The notes below the pieces were generated by a model, which was not told the origin of the DNA, made no database searches, and worked only from the letters and a program-made list of their open reading frames with translations. The position numbers were made by a program, and so were the translations under genes. From Gallionella sp. (GTDB lineage Bacteria; Pseudomonadota; Gammaproteobacteria; Burkholderiales; Gallionellaceae), in assembly GCA_028688275.1 (NCBI GenBank), contig JAQTYN010000017.1, positions 1-59,081 on the forward strand: a stretch of 59,081 nucleotides of DNA. Direction: 5' to 3'. This document shows positions 40,906-48,455 of this stretch, piece by piece (positions within the stretch are counted from its first letter, which is position 1; each line of letters begins with the position of its first letter).

Positions 40906-41859
40906 CTAAAATCTAAACACTGGAAGTTGAACGAGCGGATACGGCTCAAACGGATGGAAGCGTTTCCAAGCCTGCGGGTGGTGGACCTGATCGTAGCTGC
41001 CAGGTGGCAAATGCTGAGCGTCGTAGGACTCGGCTACCCGAAGAGCGGCCTCAGCCCCTAACGCCACGATCTTGGGGTAGAACCATCGGATCAAGTCGTT
41101 AAACCCGGTGCCTTCATGAGGGTCATTTGCGTTGGTCCACACTAGATTGTGCTCGTAGATGCCGGCCTCTTCCAGCTGCGCTGCCAACCATCGACTGCAC
41201 CCGGCCTGGCTAAAGGAGCCAAACGGCCACTGCACAGATTTAGCATCCTCGGTCTTGGGGGCCGAGGACCGATCACCAACCAGAAGCACGTTACCCGATT
41301 CGTAGAACCCAAAGGCGTTAAGGCCGCGCGGGACCCTTGGGACGTTGTGGGCTGTAATCAGCTCTTGGACCCTCTTCGCCATCTCGACTGGCGTCCCCTC
41401 GCGGTTGATGGCCAGACTTCGCAGCAGCGTCAGCCCCGGCTTCTGGTACTCCGCCATGATCCGCTGTAGCTGCGCGGTGCTGGTGGCCAGCTCAGGCTTA
41501 GAGCCAAACGTCCGCACCAGCTCCAAGCCGTCCAGCTGCGGCCAGACCACGACCGCCCCGACGGTGGCGGCTAGCCGATCGAGCTGGCGGCTGCGCAGGA
41601 CGCCGATGCGGTCATCCCCGTCTCTGAGCGCGTTGGCGTAAGGCCGCTCGCTGATCCAGGACCTGTCCATCACCACTGAATGGGTCTCGTGGATAACCGG
41701 GGCTATGGCTTCAGCGTAATAGTGCGCGATGGCCCGTTCACCCTTAAACGGGCCGAAGTGCACGTAGTGCGCTTTGGTCAGTTCCGCGTAGGCTTTAGCA
41801 AGGGTAGTCTTGCCGACCCCGTCCGGCCCTTCGAAGATCGTTAGTTGAGGCCGGGTCAT
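40906..41859 (-). CDS. Thymidylate-kinase-like P-loop protein fused to a uracil-glycosylase-like domain
   Basis: 317 residues. Residues 1-165 are a dTMP-kinase-like P-loop domain: IFEGPDGVGKTTLAKAY (Walker A 11-19), VVMDRSWISERPYA, RSLAINREGTP. Residues about 185-317 resemble the UDG superfamily: VLLVGDRSSAPKTED, WPFGSFSQAGCSRWLAAQLEEAG, LVWTNAND, and HHPQAWKRFHP. The usual Gly-Glu-Ala-Pro-Gly is altered, so the second domain may bind rather than excise a modified base. It may phosphorylate modified dNMP or a base in DNA. Stop and start overlaps place it in the base cluster. Confidence 0.7.
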   Translation of the reverse strand: MTRPQLTIFEGPDGVGKTTLAKAYAELTKAHYVHFGPFKGERAIAHYYAEAIAPVIHETHSVVMDRSWISERPYANALRDGDDRIGVLRSRQLDRLAATVGAVVVWPQLDGLELVRTFGSKPELATSTAQLQRIMAEYQKPGLTLLRSLAINREGTPVEMAKRVQELITAHNVPRVPRGLNAFGFYESGNVLLVGDRSSAPKTEDAKSVQWPFGSFSQAGCSRWLAAQLEEAGIYEHNLVWTNANDPHEGTGFNDLIRWFYPKIVALGAEAALRVAESYDAQHLPPGSYDQVHHPQAWKRFHPFEPYPLVQLPVFRF

Positions 41860-42275
41860 AGCTTAAAGTCCCCTTGCGTCGGGGCCGGCTTGACCCAACC
41901 GGCGTTGAGGAGGATCTTCTCGAGCTGCGGCGGCACCCATCCCTCGGGTTTGGTGACGTCAATGGCGATCCCGCGATGGGTCGTGCCGATTACTTTGACC
42001 ATATTGGCGCGATGAACCTCAGTAAAGCCGTCGAAGAAGATGCCGCCGAGACCCATCTCGATCGCCGTGCCGAGCAGCACGTACTCAAGATCGATCAGAG
42101 CATCGAATGCAAGCTCCATATCTTTGAGCTCGCAGGCTTCGCCGAACTCGGTAAGCTCCTCCTGCATGAAGTTGATCCGTTCCTGCAACCGCGAAGCCTC
42201 CGGCCAGCCCGGGGTCTGCTTGACCGGCTGCTGAAACTTGACGTAGAACGATTTAACCATTTGAAGTACAGACAT
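41856..42275 (-). CDS. All-alpha NTP pyrophosphatase (MazG/PRA-PH-like)
   Basis: 139 residues, AAGGAG before ATG 42275. RLQERINFMQEELTEFGEACE (E-x-x-E helix), DALIDLEYVLLGTAIEMGL (D-x-x-D type helix) and GFTEVHRANMVKV are the motifs of phage HisE/MazG-like NTP pyrophosphatases. They hydrolyse (d)NTPs to NMP and PPi; the T4 dCTPase that clears unmodified dCTP is of this general class. Next to a dCMP-type synthase this is a tempting role. Confidence 0.8.
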   Translation of the reverse strand: MSVLQMVKSFYVKFQQPVKQTPGWPEASRLQERINFMQEELTEFGEACELKDMELAFDALIDLEYVLLGTAIEMGLGGIFFDGFTEVHRANMVKVIGTTHRGIAIDVTKPEGWVPPQLEKILLNAGWVKPAPTQGDFKL

Positions 42276-42279
42276 AAAC

Positions 42280-43191
42280 TTATGCTCCTTGAAGATCTGT
42301 GAAGTCGCCCCATTCCCGGGCCAGGTCGATCGTGGCCGAGCCGACAGATGGCAGCGGGGGGTTGCCCGCTACATTCCAGACGACCGCGTTGTTGAGGGCG
42401 TGACGCTTAACAAAAGCCCACGCCTTAGCGTCGTAGGTCGAAGCCGATGGATACGGCGGTAATTCCGCATCCGACACCGGTTTGAGAAACGGCAGCGGAT
42501 GGGAGTAAACTGTGGCCTTTCCCTTCTCACCGTCGTGTAGGTTCCGAGCCACCGCCACCACATTATGCGGAAGTAGAGGCCACGCGATCTGAAGACCCCG
42601 GGTCAGCACGCCGGTGGAGGCCACGCACCAGATTTCACTAGGCTTTCGAGGAAACTTGATGCTTCGAGCCACCTTCCCGATCCCAGCAACGGCTTCCGGC
42701 ACGTTAAGGCCCAGCGGGATGAAAGTGAAACCACGCTCATCGGCAAACTTTTTAGCATAGCCGTTGAGCACAGGCATCGCTGCCACCCGCACGGCCCTGA
42801 GCTCAGCTCCTCGGTCAGCGCAGAGCCGCTGGTAGCCGGACGGGACCGCGGCAGCGGGGCAGAACAGGATCAGCCGTTGGCCTCGGACCTTGGCCAAGGC
42901 AGCCAGGCTCAGGCCAGCCCATCCAGCCCTAGGCTGGACGTACACGAGGGTATGGGCCTGACTGAACCTAGGGCTGGCCAGAACCGCGTCTCCAGCGCGA
43001 ACCTTGGTGCCCTGGACGAAGTCGTCCCGAACCACCTGGATGGTCCGGCCATCTTCGAGCTTGTGCATCGTCACCTGCGGCGGCGGGAACGGATCCTGCC
43101 AGTGGTGGACCAGCTCCAGGACCTTGGCTGGGGTGCCGAACTGCTCAAGCTCCAAGTGGGCGTTGGAGGTGGTGTGGGTGTCATGGGCCAT
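42280..43191 (-). CDS. PLP-dependent fold-type-II-like enzyme in the base cluster
   Basis: 303 residues. TIQVVRDDFVQGTKVRAG has the spacing of the PLP-lysine segment of ACC-deaminase or cysteine-desulfhydrase-like enzymes ('K/R-D-D-x(n)-G-N-K-x-R'; Lys63). VYVQPRAGWAGLSLAALAKVRGQRLILF corresponds to the next helix, and CVASTGVLTRGLQIAW to the phosphate-binding GSGGT loop (STG 192-194). PLP enzymes act on amino acids attached to hydroxymethyl-pyrimidines in known hypermodification pathways. The reaction here is unknown. Confidence 0.65.
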   Translation of the reverse strand: MAHDTHTTSNAHLELEQFGTPAKVLELVHHWQDPFPPPQVTMHKLEDGRTIQVVRDDFVQGTKVRAGDAVLASPRFSQAHTLVYVQPRAGWAGLSLAALAKVRGQRLILFCPAAAVPSGYQRLCADRGAELRAVRVAAMPVLNGYAKKFADERGFTFIPLGLNVPEAVAGIGKVARSIKFPRKPSEIWCVASTGVLTRGLQIAWPLLPHNVVAVARNLHDGEKGKATVYSHPLPFLKPVSDAELPPYPSASTYDAKAWAFVKRHALNNAVVWNVAGNPPLPSVGSATIDLAREWGDFTDLQGA

Positions 43192-44275
43192 TGGTAAACC
43201 TCAAGGATGCGCTGTTGTAAAGCTTGTGCTTATGAATATGGTCAAACCCCTTCTTGGGCACGTAGTTGGTAAGCCACCTGACACTATCGCACTCGACATC
43301 TTCGACGTCCATGGGCCACGTTTCAGTGGCATCGGCAAAAAGCCGGGTTGCGGCATCAAACCCGGTTTGGCCTTTGACCCCCTCAAACAACACTCGAATG
43401 CAGCGCTGAGCGTTGGACCCGTGAAACACATCACTATTGGGGTCTACCCAGTGAGGGCAATACTCAGCGATGTCCATGACCCAGGCCGTCAGCACGAAGA
43501 CGAACCGACGTTGACCAAGCTCAGTGTGGATCTTAAGCACCTCATGGACGACCTGCTGGATTGGCAGCGGCTTCCCAGCTTTTTTCAAGAACGATACCGT
43601 CTGCTTGACCAGCTTGGGAGCCACCGTAGCTAGATACTCACACCCAGAATTTTTGAAGCGTGGATCCGTCTGCTTTTGAAACGGCGGGATCTGGTTTCCG
43701 ATGCTGGTAAAGCACGGCGTCTTAGGCGACACCATCCGCCAAAACTCAGCCATTTTGGGGACAGTTTTAAGGAGTGACATATCGGTGATCAAGCTATTAC
43801 GCCACCCGTGGTCGGCCTCAAAGCTAGCGCCGGATCCGGTGATGCGGTGGCAGAGGCAGACATATAACCACTCCTCCTTCGTACCGGTCCACGGCATCGC
43901 AGTTGACACCAACCCGCGATCAAGGTTGCGCTGATACTTCGGGGCATCATTACCATAGAACAGTTGCTCAAGCACGTTGCTGAACCCAGCATACCGACGG
44001 CGGACCGTATCATAGATCGGAATGTTGTCCTGAAGCTGATCGCCGCACGGGCCTTCGTAGCCGGGCGTGCCAATGTTTCGGTAGTTAAGGTGGTGGGCCC
44101 GCTTGAAGTAGCCCCATGCCTCGGGCAGCCAGACGGTTGGCTTGAGCCCACGAGCATCGGCCTCGTTGACCAGATCGGCGGCAGCCTCGAGCTTGGCATG
44201 CCAGGTCACCAACTCAGCACGGGATTTGGCCAACGGTTTGGCGTCCACAGCCAGCCGCGCCATGATCGGGGTCAT
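43181..44275 (-). CDS. Unknown protein of the base cluster, candidate DNA-base transferase or glycosylase-like enzyme (364 aa)
   Basis: ATG 44275 overlaps the preceding stop (ATGA). Recognisable elements are RRRYAGFSNVLEQLFYGNDA, WLYVCLCHRITGSGASFEADHGWRNSLITD, KTPCFTSIGNQIPPF, NSGCEYLATVAPKLVKQTV and LTAWVMDIAEYCPHWVDPNSD. The helical content and the Gly-rich turn before a Lys-containing helix recall the glycosylase-like and amino-acid:DNA transferase proteins of thymidine hypermodification clusters, but I cannot assign a family with confidence. The neighbours support a role in base modification. Confidence 0.5.
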   Translation of the reverse strand: MTPIMARLAVDAKPLAKSRAELVTWHAKLEAAADLVNEADARGLKPTVWLPEAWGYFKRAHHLNYRNIGTPGYEGPCGDQLQDNIPIYDTVRRRYAGFSNVLEQLFYGNDAPKYQRNLDRGLVSTAMPWTGTKEEWLYVCLCHRITGSGASFEADHGWRNSLITDMSLLKTVPKMAEFWRMVSPKTPCFTSIGNQIPPFQKQTDPRFKNSGCEYLATVAPKLVKQTVSFLKKAGKPLPIQQVVHEVLKIHTELGQRRFVFVLTAWVMDIAEYCPHWVDPNSDVFHGSNAQRCIRVLFEGVKGQTGFDAATRLFADATETWPMDVEDVECDSVRWLTNYVPKKGFDHIHKHKLYNSASLRFTNGP

Positions 44276-45255
44276 AGCCGACCCCACTCACTCCGATAAT
44301 ACGACGGTCGAATATGCACGGACTGCGGCTTCTCCATAACCTCAAACCGCAGCTCGCCCCGGTCGTTGATGAACTGGTCAGGATGGGCCACGAACGACCA
44401 GCCGTTCTTCTCGCACACGGCCAGCAGATGCCCAGCTAGTATCTGCTTGACCGCCTGGCGGTCACACCACGTCCCGTAGAACGGGGTGCCTTGGTAGTAA
44501 CCGGTCTTGGGAAGCTTGCGTGACTCGTGTTCGATCGGCAGCGGGGACACCACCTCGAGAAACTTAGGCTTCCAGAGGGCCGCGAGATCCTTAAGCTGGT
44601 TTTCGTACTCAGCAACCAGCTCATAGTTTTGCTCACCGGAGTATCGGCACAGGTGATGGCGGACGTCGATGTTGCCGAAGTAGACCGTCAACGTCCGGAT
44701 CTTGGTCTTCGGCTTCAAGCGCTCGAGCATCAGGTTTTTGAGACCTCGCTTTAGCGCGCCGTGGAGGGTCAGCTTGTCATGGCGGAGGATGGCCGTCTCC
44801 GGCCGATTCATCGCCAAGGCGTGGCTATCCCCGATCACGATGTCTTTGAAGTCCGGCGGACGGATCCAGACCGGAGCGCCGAGCAGGCTTCGCAAGCCAG
44901 CTAAATGCTTGGTCTGCAGCCCACCTCCATCCGCGCGATCGGTCAGCAGCGCGGCGTAATCTGGCATGCGAATGTCTAAGCTAATCACGATTGGGTTGCT
45001 GACCATAAAGGTGGACAGCGCATGCAGTCGAGTGAGCAAGGCAGGGCTGATGCCGGACTGAAGATTGAGGCTTCCGTTGAACTCCATGCCGTGGTAGATG
45101 TAAAGCTCATCTTTCCCGGTTACGCTGGGCGCGTCGTGCCCGGTCAAGATCTGACAGTCCCCGAGCTGCAAAGCCCAGTATTGAACCCATCCCGACCGAT
45201 GGCTGACGTCCAACTTGGTCGAGATGGGATAGATTGGCGAGTAGATATATCGCAT
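44272..45255 (-). CDS. SGNH-hydrolase-like protein in the base cluster (327 aa)
   Basis: DIVIGDSHALAMNRPE holds a GDSH block I (about 137-145), LTVYFGNIDVRHHLC corresponds to the G-N-x-D block, and SVHIRPSYYRSEW near the end offers the catalytic His region. The first 120 residues (HRSGWVQYWALQLGD, IYHGMEFNGSLNLQSG) form a separate domain. It could act as an esterase or transferase on a modified base or sugar. AAGGAAG precedes ATG 45255; it is the first gene of the seven-gene cluster. Confidence 0.6.
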   Translation of the reverse strand: MRYIYSPIYPISTKLDVSHRSGWVQYWALQLGDCQILTGHDAPSVTGKDELYIYHGMEFNGSLNLQSGISPALLTRLHALSTFMVSNPIVISLDIRMPDYAALLTDRADGGGLQTKHLAGLRSLLGAPVWIRPPDFKDIVIGDSHALAMNRPETAILRHDKLTLHGALKRGLKNLMLERLKPKTKIRTLTVYFGNIDVRHHLCRYSGEQNYELVAEYENQLKDLAALWKPKFLEVVSPLPIEHESRKLPKTGYYQGTPFYGTWCDRQAVKQILAGHLLAVCEKNGWSFVAHPDQFINDRGELRFEVMEKPQSVHIRPSYYRSEWGRL

Positions 45256-45317
45256 AGGCTGCTTCCTTAAAGGTCACCACCAGCATTAGACTGATGGTGA
45301 GTGCCTGAACCGACGAG

Positions 45318-45998
45318 TTACTTCTTCGCTTTGGCGGCTGACGCCTTCGGCGCAGCTGCTTCGGCCTTGGCCGCGGCGGGTACAGCCTTCTCCGGAACTG
45401 GCGGCGGCACGGTCGCGCCGGCGTTGGTCAGCTGGCGCCGATAGAACGCAACGTAGGTCTTCTTCGTGGCGGGGTCGAAATTGAACTCCTTGGCCGTGAT
45501 CGCCAGGATCTCCGAATCCGGCATCTTGCCGTCCATGATCAGCTGCTTCATGCGGCCGGCGACAGTGGAGGTGAACTTGGTCCCCGGCGCTGCCGGGGTC
45601 CGCGGTTCCTTCGGGGCCGGGGCCGGGGCCGGGGCGGGCTTCGGCGCAGCGGCGGGTTTGGCAGTCGCTTTCGGCGCAGCGGCAGTCGTGGTCTTCTCGG
45701 CTTCTTCGGCTTTCGCCATGGCTAGTTGCTCCTGTGAAAGTGGAATGAACTGTTGGAAGGCTGCTAACGTTCGGTCTGAAGCACCATACTCCAAGGCCCA
45801 CGACAGCAGAAGTTTAGCGTTAGGCACCACAAGTTCCTTCGGTGCCCACTTATACGCCCGCGCAAAAGCTTCATGCGACGCGCGTTCAAGCTCGGTGGTC
45901 AGAAAGGCCACGTCATCTTCGACGGGCCCGAGGTAGATCGCTGGGAGCTCACCGACTTGACTGAGCCACACGCTGCCGATCTGCCACTTGACACTCAT
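45318..45998 (-). CDS. Hypothetical protein (226 aa) with Ala/Pro/Lys linkers and a shared C-terminal domain
   Basis: Residues 1-95 are a folded N-terminal part, 100-135 an Ala/Pro/Lys linker, 138-185 the module GRMKQLIMDGKMPDSEIL ... TYVAFYRRQL also present at 5629-5949 and 46273-46698, and the end is Ala/Lys-rich. Such linkers are typical of DNA-bound multidomain proteins. ATGA overlap with the gene before. Function unknown. Confidence 0.7.
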   Translation of the reverse strand: MSVKWQIGSVWLSQVGELPAIYLGPVEDDVAFLTTELERASHEAFARAYKWAPKELVVPNAKLLLSWALEYGASDRTLAAFQQFIPLSQEQLAMAKAEEAEKTTTAAAPKATAKPAAAPKPAPAPAPAPKEPRTPAAPGTKFTSTVAGRMKQLIMDGKMPDSEILAITAKEFNFDPATKKTYVAFYRRQLTNAGATVPPPVPEKAVPAAAKAEAAAPKASAAKAKK

Positions 45999-46276
45999 AT
46001 CATCGCCTCCAAGGCTGGCTTAAGATCTGGGTTGATCCCATACTTTTCACCGTACACCAACAATCGCTTGACTGCCAGGTCCAGCTCCGTGTCGCAGGCC
46101 TCATACCACCGCTGAAAGCTGGTGATGGAGCTTTCAACCACAGCAACCGGCCCGTGCCTAGCCGGCTCTGCCCGATACCCGACCACGTAGGTCACGGTTA
46201 GCTCCCGGGTTCGGATGACGATTGGGCCAGGTTGAAGCCGAAGGCGGCCGGCTCGGCCCTTATAGCAGGAGGTCAT
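45995..46276 (-). CDS. Small hypothetical protein (93 aa)
   Basis: Four-base overlaps on both sides. RELTVTYVVGYRAEPA, then TSFQRWYEACDTELDLAVKRLLVYGEKYG: a beta hairpin followed by helices. No family recognised. It is part of the three-gene unit starting at 46698. Confidence 0.65.
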   Translation of the reverse strand: MTSCYKGRAGRLRLQPGPIVIRTRELTVTYVVGYRAEPARHGPVAVVESSITSFQRWYEACDTELDLAVKRLLVYGEKYGINPDLKPALEAMI

Positions 46277-46698
46277 GCTTCAGCCTTTCGACGGTACCAA
46301 GCCACAATGGATCGACGACCTTCCTCCAACCCCTTCTCAGCGTGAGCCCGGATGAAGATCTCGTCGTCCGTAAACCCTTCGCTGAGTAACCGCCGAATAA
46401 AAGCCGCCATGGACTCCTTAGCCCCAGCCGGAGCTGAGGTCTGCGGGGCAGCCTTCTTAACAGCTGCCACCTTTCGCTGCTTACCCGCCAGAAGTTCCGC
46501 CATCCCTTCAGCTTCAACTTTAGACTTAAACCACTTCATCTCGCCGTTCTTTTCACGGACGAAGTCTTCGATCGGTTGGACGTTGTGGTCGACCAGCAGG
46601 TAAGATCCTCGGATGGCGGCCGACTCGACCACTTGAAACCGATTATGGAGCATCTTGCTCATATACTGGCCGAACGAAGGTTTTTGGAGCGTGGGCAT
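46273..46698 (-). CDS. Hypothetical protein (141 aa) with the shared C-terminal module
   Basis: FIRRLLSEGFTDDEIF ... SIVAWYRRKAEA at the C terminus matches the module in the proteins at 45318 and 5629. The N-terminal part (GSYLLVDHNVQPIEDFVRE, KWFKSKVEAEGMAELLAGK) may be a separate fold. The promoter at 46705-46733 ends only six bases before ATG 46698, so this mRNA may lack a leader. Confidence 0.72.
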   Translation of the reverse strand: MPTLQKPSFGQYMSKMLHNRFQVVESAAIRGSYLLVDHNVQPIEDFVREKNGEMKWFKSKVEAEGMAELLAGKQRKVAAVKKAAPQTSAPAGAKESMAAFIRRLLSEGFTDDEIFIRAHAEKGLEEGRRSIVAWYRRKAEA

Positions 46699-46704
46699 AA
46701 AGAA

Positions 46705-46733
46705 ACTCTACAGCGAAGCTTAGCGTTTGTAAA
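46705..46733 (-). promoter_or_regulatory. Sigma70-like promoter, TTTACA-17-TAGAGT, possibly leaderless
   Basis: Minus-strand TTTACA (46733-46728) and TAGAGT (46710-46705) are 17 bases apart; ATG 46698 begins seven bases after the -10. A start of transcription at or next to the ATG is expected. It overlaps the last codons of the helicase gene. Confidence 0.78.
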
Positions 46734-48276
46734 CAGCAGATTTACGAGACCCGCGCATTTTTTTCAATGCGTCGAAAAGCTTAGTCTGACCGGTCCGCTT
46801 ATTTTGAAGGGTGGTCCAGATCAGCTCGTCCACCGTGTCTCGAGCCGCCAGATGGTGGATGAAGACCTTGCCGTTCTTGTTGCCCTGCCGGTAGACCCGG
46901 CGGTTGAACTGATCGTAAAGCTCATAGTCCCAAGGCAGCGTGAACCAGCAGACATGGCATCCCGAGCCTTGGAGGTTTAGTCCGTGCCCGACGCTCTGCG
47001 GATTCCCGAGGAGCACCGGGATCAAGCCTTTGTTCCAATCGCGCTCAATGGCTTTAGCCTGCTTCTCGTTGACGCCGGACCCGATGTAGGGAATTTCCTT
47101 GCCTAAAGCGGCCTGAATCCGGGCCAGATCATGGCGGAACTCGTACCCAACAAGTAGCGGTTTCCCTTGCAGCTCCTCAATCAGCTCCTTAAGAAGCTCG
47201 ACCTTAAGGTCATGAAGCTCAATGACGTCTCGTTGAGGTTTGACCTTGGTCAAGATCCTAAGCTGCTCGTCAGCATAGACCGCGCCGCCGGCCACTTGTC
47301 GACATTTCATCATAGCCACGGCTGCATTGGAGGCCGAGACCACCTTGGCATCATGTTCAAAGATGCACTCATCCTCAAGTTGGTCGTAGATCTTTCGGAC
47401 CAATTTAGGTAGCTCAAAGAACCTGGGCGGTTGAAGCATCAAGTCCGGCATGTCCACAAAATCGTTAGCATCCTGGCGGAGGACGATCGGTTGCAGGCGC
47501 TCATAGATCCGGGCCTCGGCTCCCTTTTTGAGATCAAAACCAAACCCATCATAGGACGGGATAAAGTACTCCTGCCGAAAGTGGGTAATATACGGCCCGA
47601 ACGTCCTCCCCTGGTCCAGCATGTAGATCTGACCAAACAAACCTTCCAGGCCGTTGGCCGCCGGGGAGCCGGTTAACCCCCACCGCCGCTGGAATTGGCT
47701 GAGAATCGGCTTGATCATCTTGAAGCGTGATGTGTTGGAGTACTTAAACTTACTAAGCTCGTCCACCACCAGCGTATCCGCTCCGATCGCTGCTAGACGA
47801 CGCCCGCCGGCCTTGTAGCGCTTGCCGGTCTTCTCAGCCTCCAGCAGCCACTGGAGCCCCTCCGGATTGATCACGAAGATATCTGCGTCCTCATAGATCA
47901 GATCTTCCTTCTTGGGCCCGTGAAGCACCACCATCTTTAGCTCATTAAAATCGGCCCACTTCTGGACCTCCGCTGGCCAGACAAGGTAGCAGGGTCGTAG
48001 CGGGGCAATGATCAGCATCCGATGGGCGACACCGCGCTTTTTGAGAAACTTAAATGCCCCGAGCGTGATCGAGGTCTTGCCGACGCCAGGGTCCGCGAAC
48101 AGGCCGGCCGCCGCGTGCTCGATCAGAAACTTAACACCGGCCTTTTGACCTTTGTGCGGATGCCAGGGCTGCGGCACGACGTCCCAGCTCAGCTCGGAAG
48201 TCAGCGACGGTGTCGATGACGGAGACGTCGTAGCCGAGAGTTTGGAGGTCTTGATGTCTTTTGATCTGGAGGGCAC
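46720..48276 (-). CDS. SNF2-type DNA helicase/translocase
   Basis: 518 residues. Walker A ADPGVGKTS (61-69), motif II VVDELSKFK (171-179; DELS in place of DEAH), motif III LTGSPAANG (201-209), and C-terminal NPQSVGHGLNLQGSGC and QFNRRVYRQGNKNG (motifs V, VI). Such proteins often help phage recombination and replication. The frame opens with GTG 48276 and overlaps the VRR-NUC gene by 146 bases; a GTG near residue 34 is another possible start. The C terminus is basic. Confidence 0.85.
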   Translation of the reverse strand: MPSRSKDIKTSKLSATTSPSSTPSLTSELSWDVVPQPWHPHKGQKAGVKFLIEHAAAGLFADPGVGKTSITLGAFKFLKKRGVAHRMLIIAPLRPCYLVWPAEVQKWADFNELKMVVLHGPKKEDLIYEDADIFVINPEGLQWLLEAEKTGKRYKAGGRRLAAIGADTLVVDELSKFKYSNTSRFKMIKPILSQFQRRWGLTGSPAANGLEGLFGQIYMLDQGRTFGPYITHFRQEYFIPSYDGFGFDLKKGAEARIYERLQPIVLRQDANDFVDMPDLMLQPPRFFELPKLVRKIYDQLEDECIFEHDAKVVSASNAAVAMMKCRQVAGGAVYADEQLRILTKVKPQRDVIELHDLKVELLKELIEELQGKPLLVGYEFRHDLARIQAALGKEIPYIGSGVNEKQAKAIERDWNKGLIPVLLGNPQSVGHGLNLQGSGCHVCWFTLPWDYELYDQFNRRVYRQGNKNGKVFIHHLAARDTVDELIWTTLQNKRTGQTKLFDALKKMRGSRKSAVYKR

Positions 48277-48454
48277 GGGGATCTTCTCCTAAACGCTTAA
48301 ACTCAACGACCCACGGCTTCCCGCCGGGCAGCCAAAACAACACGTCCGGCCACCCGGCATCATACCTAAGCTGCAGCTTGCACGAGAGAACGCCGAGCTG
48401 GGCTTTTGCCCAGGCCCGGCACGCCTTCTCAATGGAAGCTTCCAGTCTGGGCAC
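48131..48454 (-). CDS. VRR-NUC nuclease
   Basis: About 107 residues from GTG 48454, which lies one base after the stop of the RecB-like gene. LRYDAGWPDVLFWLPGGK (Pro-Asp) and PWVVEFKRLGEDP (Glu-x-Lys) with ALQIKRHQDLQTLGYDV are the VRR-NUC fold, a PD-(D/E)XK nuclease for branched or single-stranded DNA often paired with SNF2 helicases in phages. A longer frame to 48529 would overlap the preceding gene heavily. Confidence 0.82.
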   Translation of the reverse strand: MPRLEASIEKACRAWAKAQLGVLSCKLQLRYDAGWPDVLFWLPGGKPWVVEFKRLGEDPRALQIKRHQDLQTLGYDVSVIDTVADFRAELGRRAAALASAQRSKGRC

Positions 48455-48455
48455 G

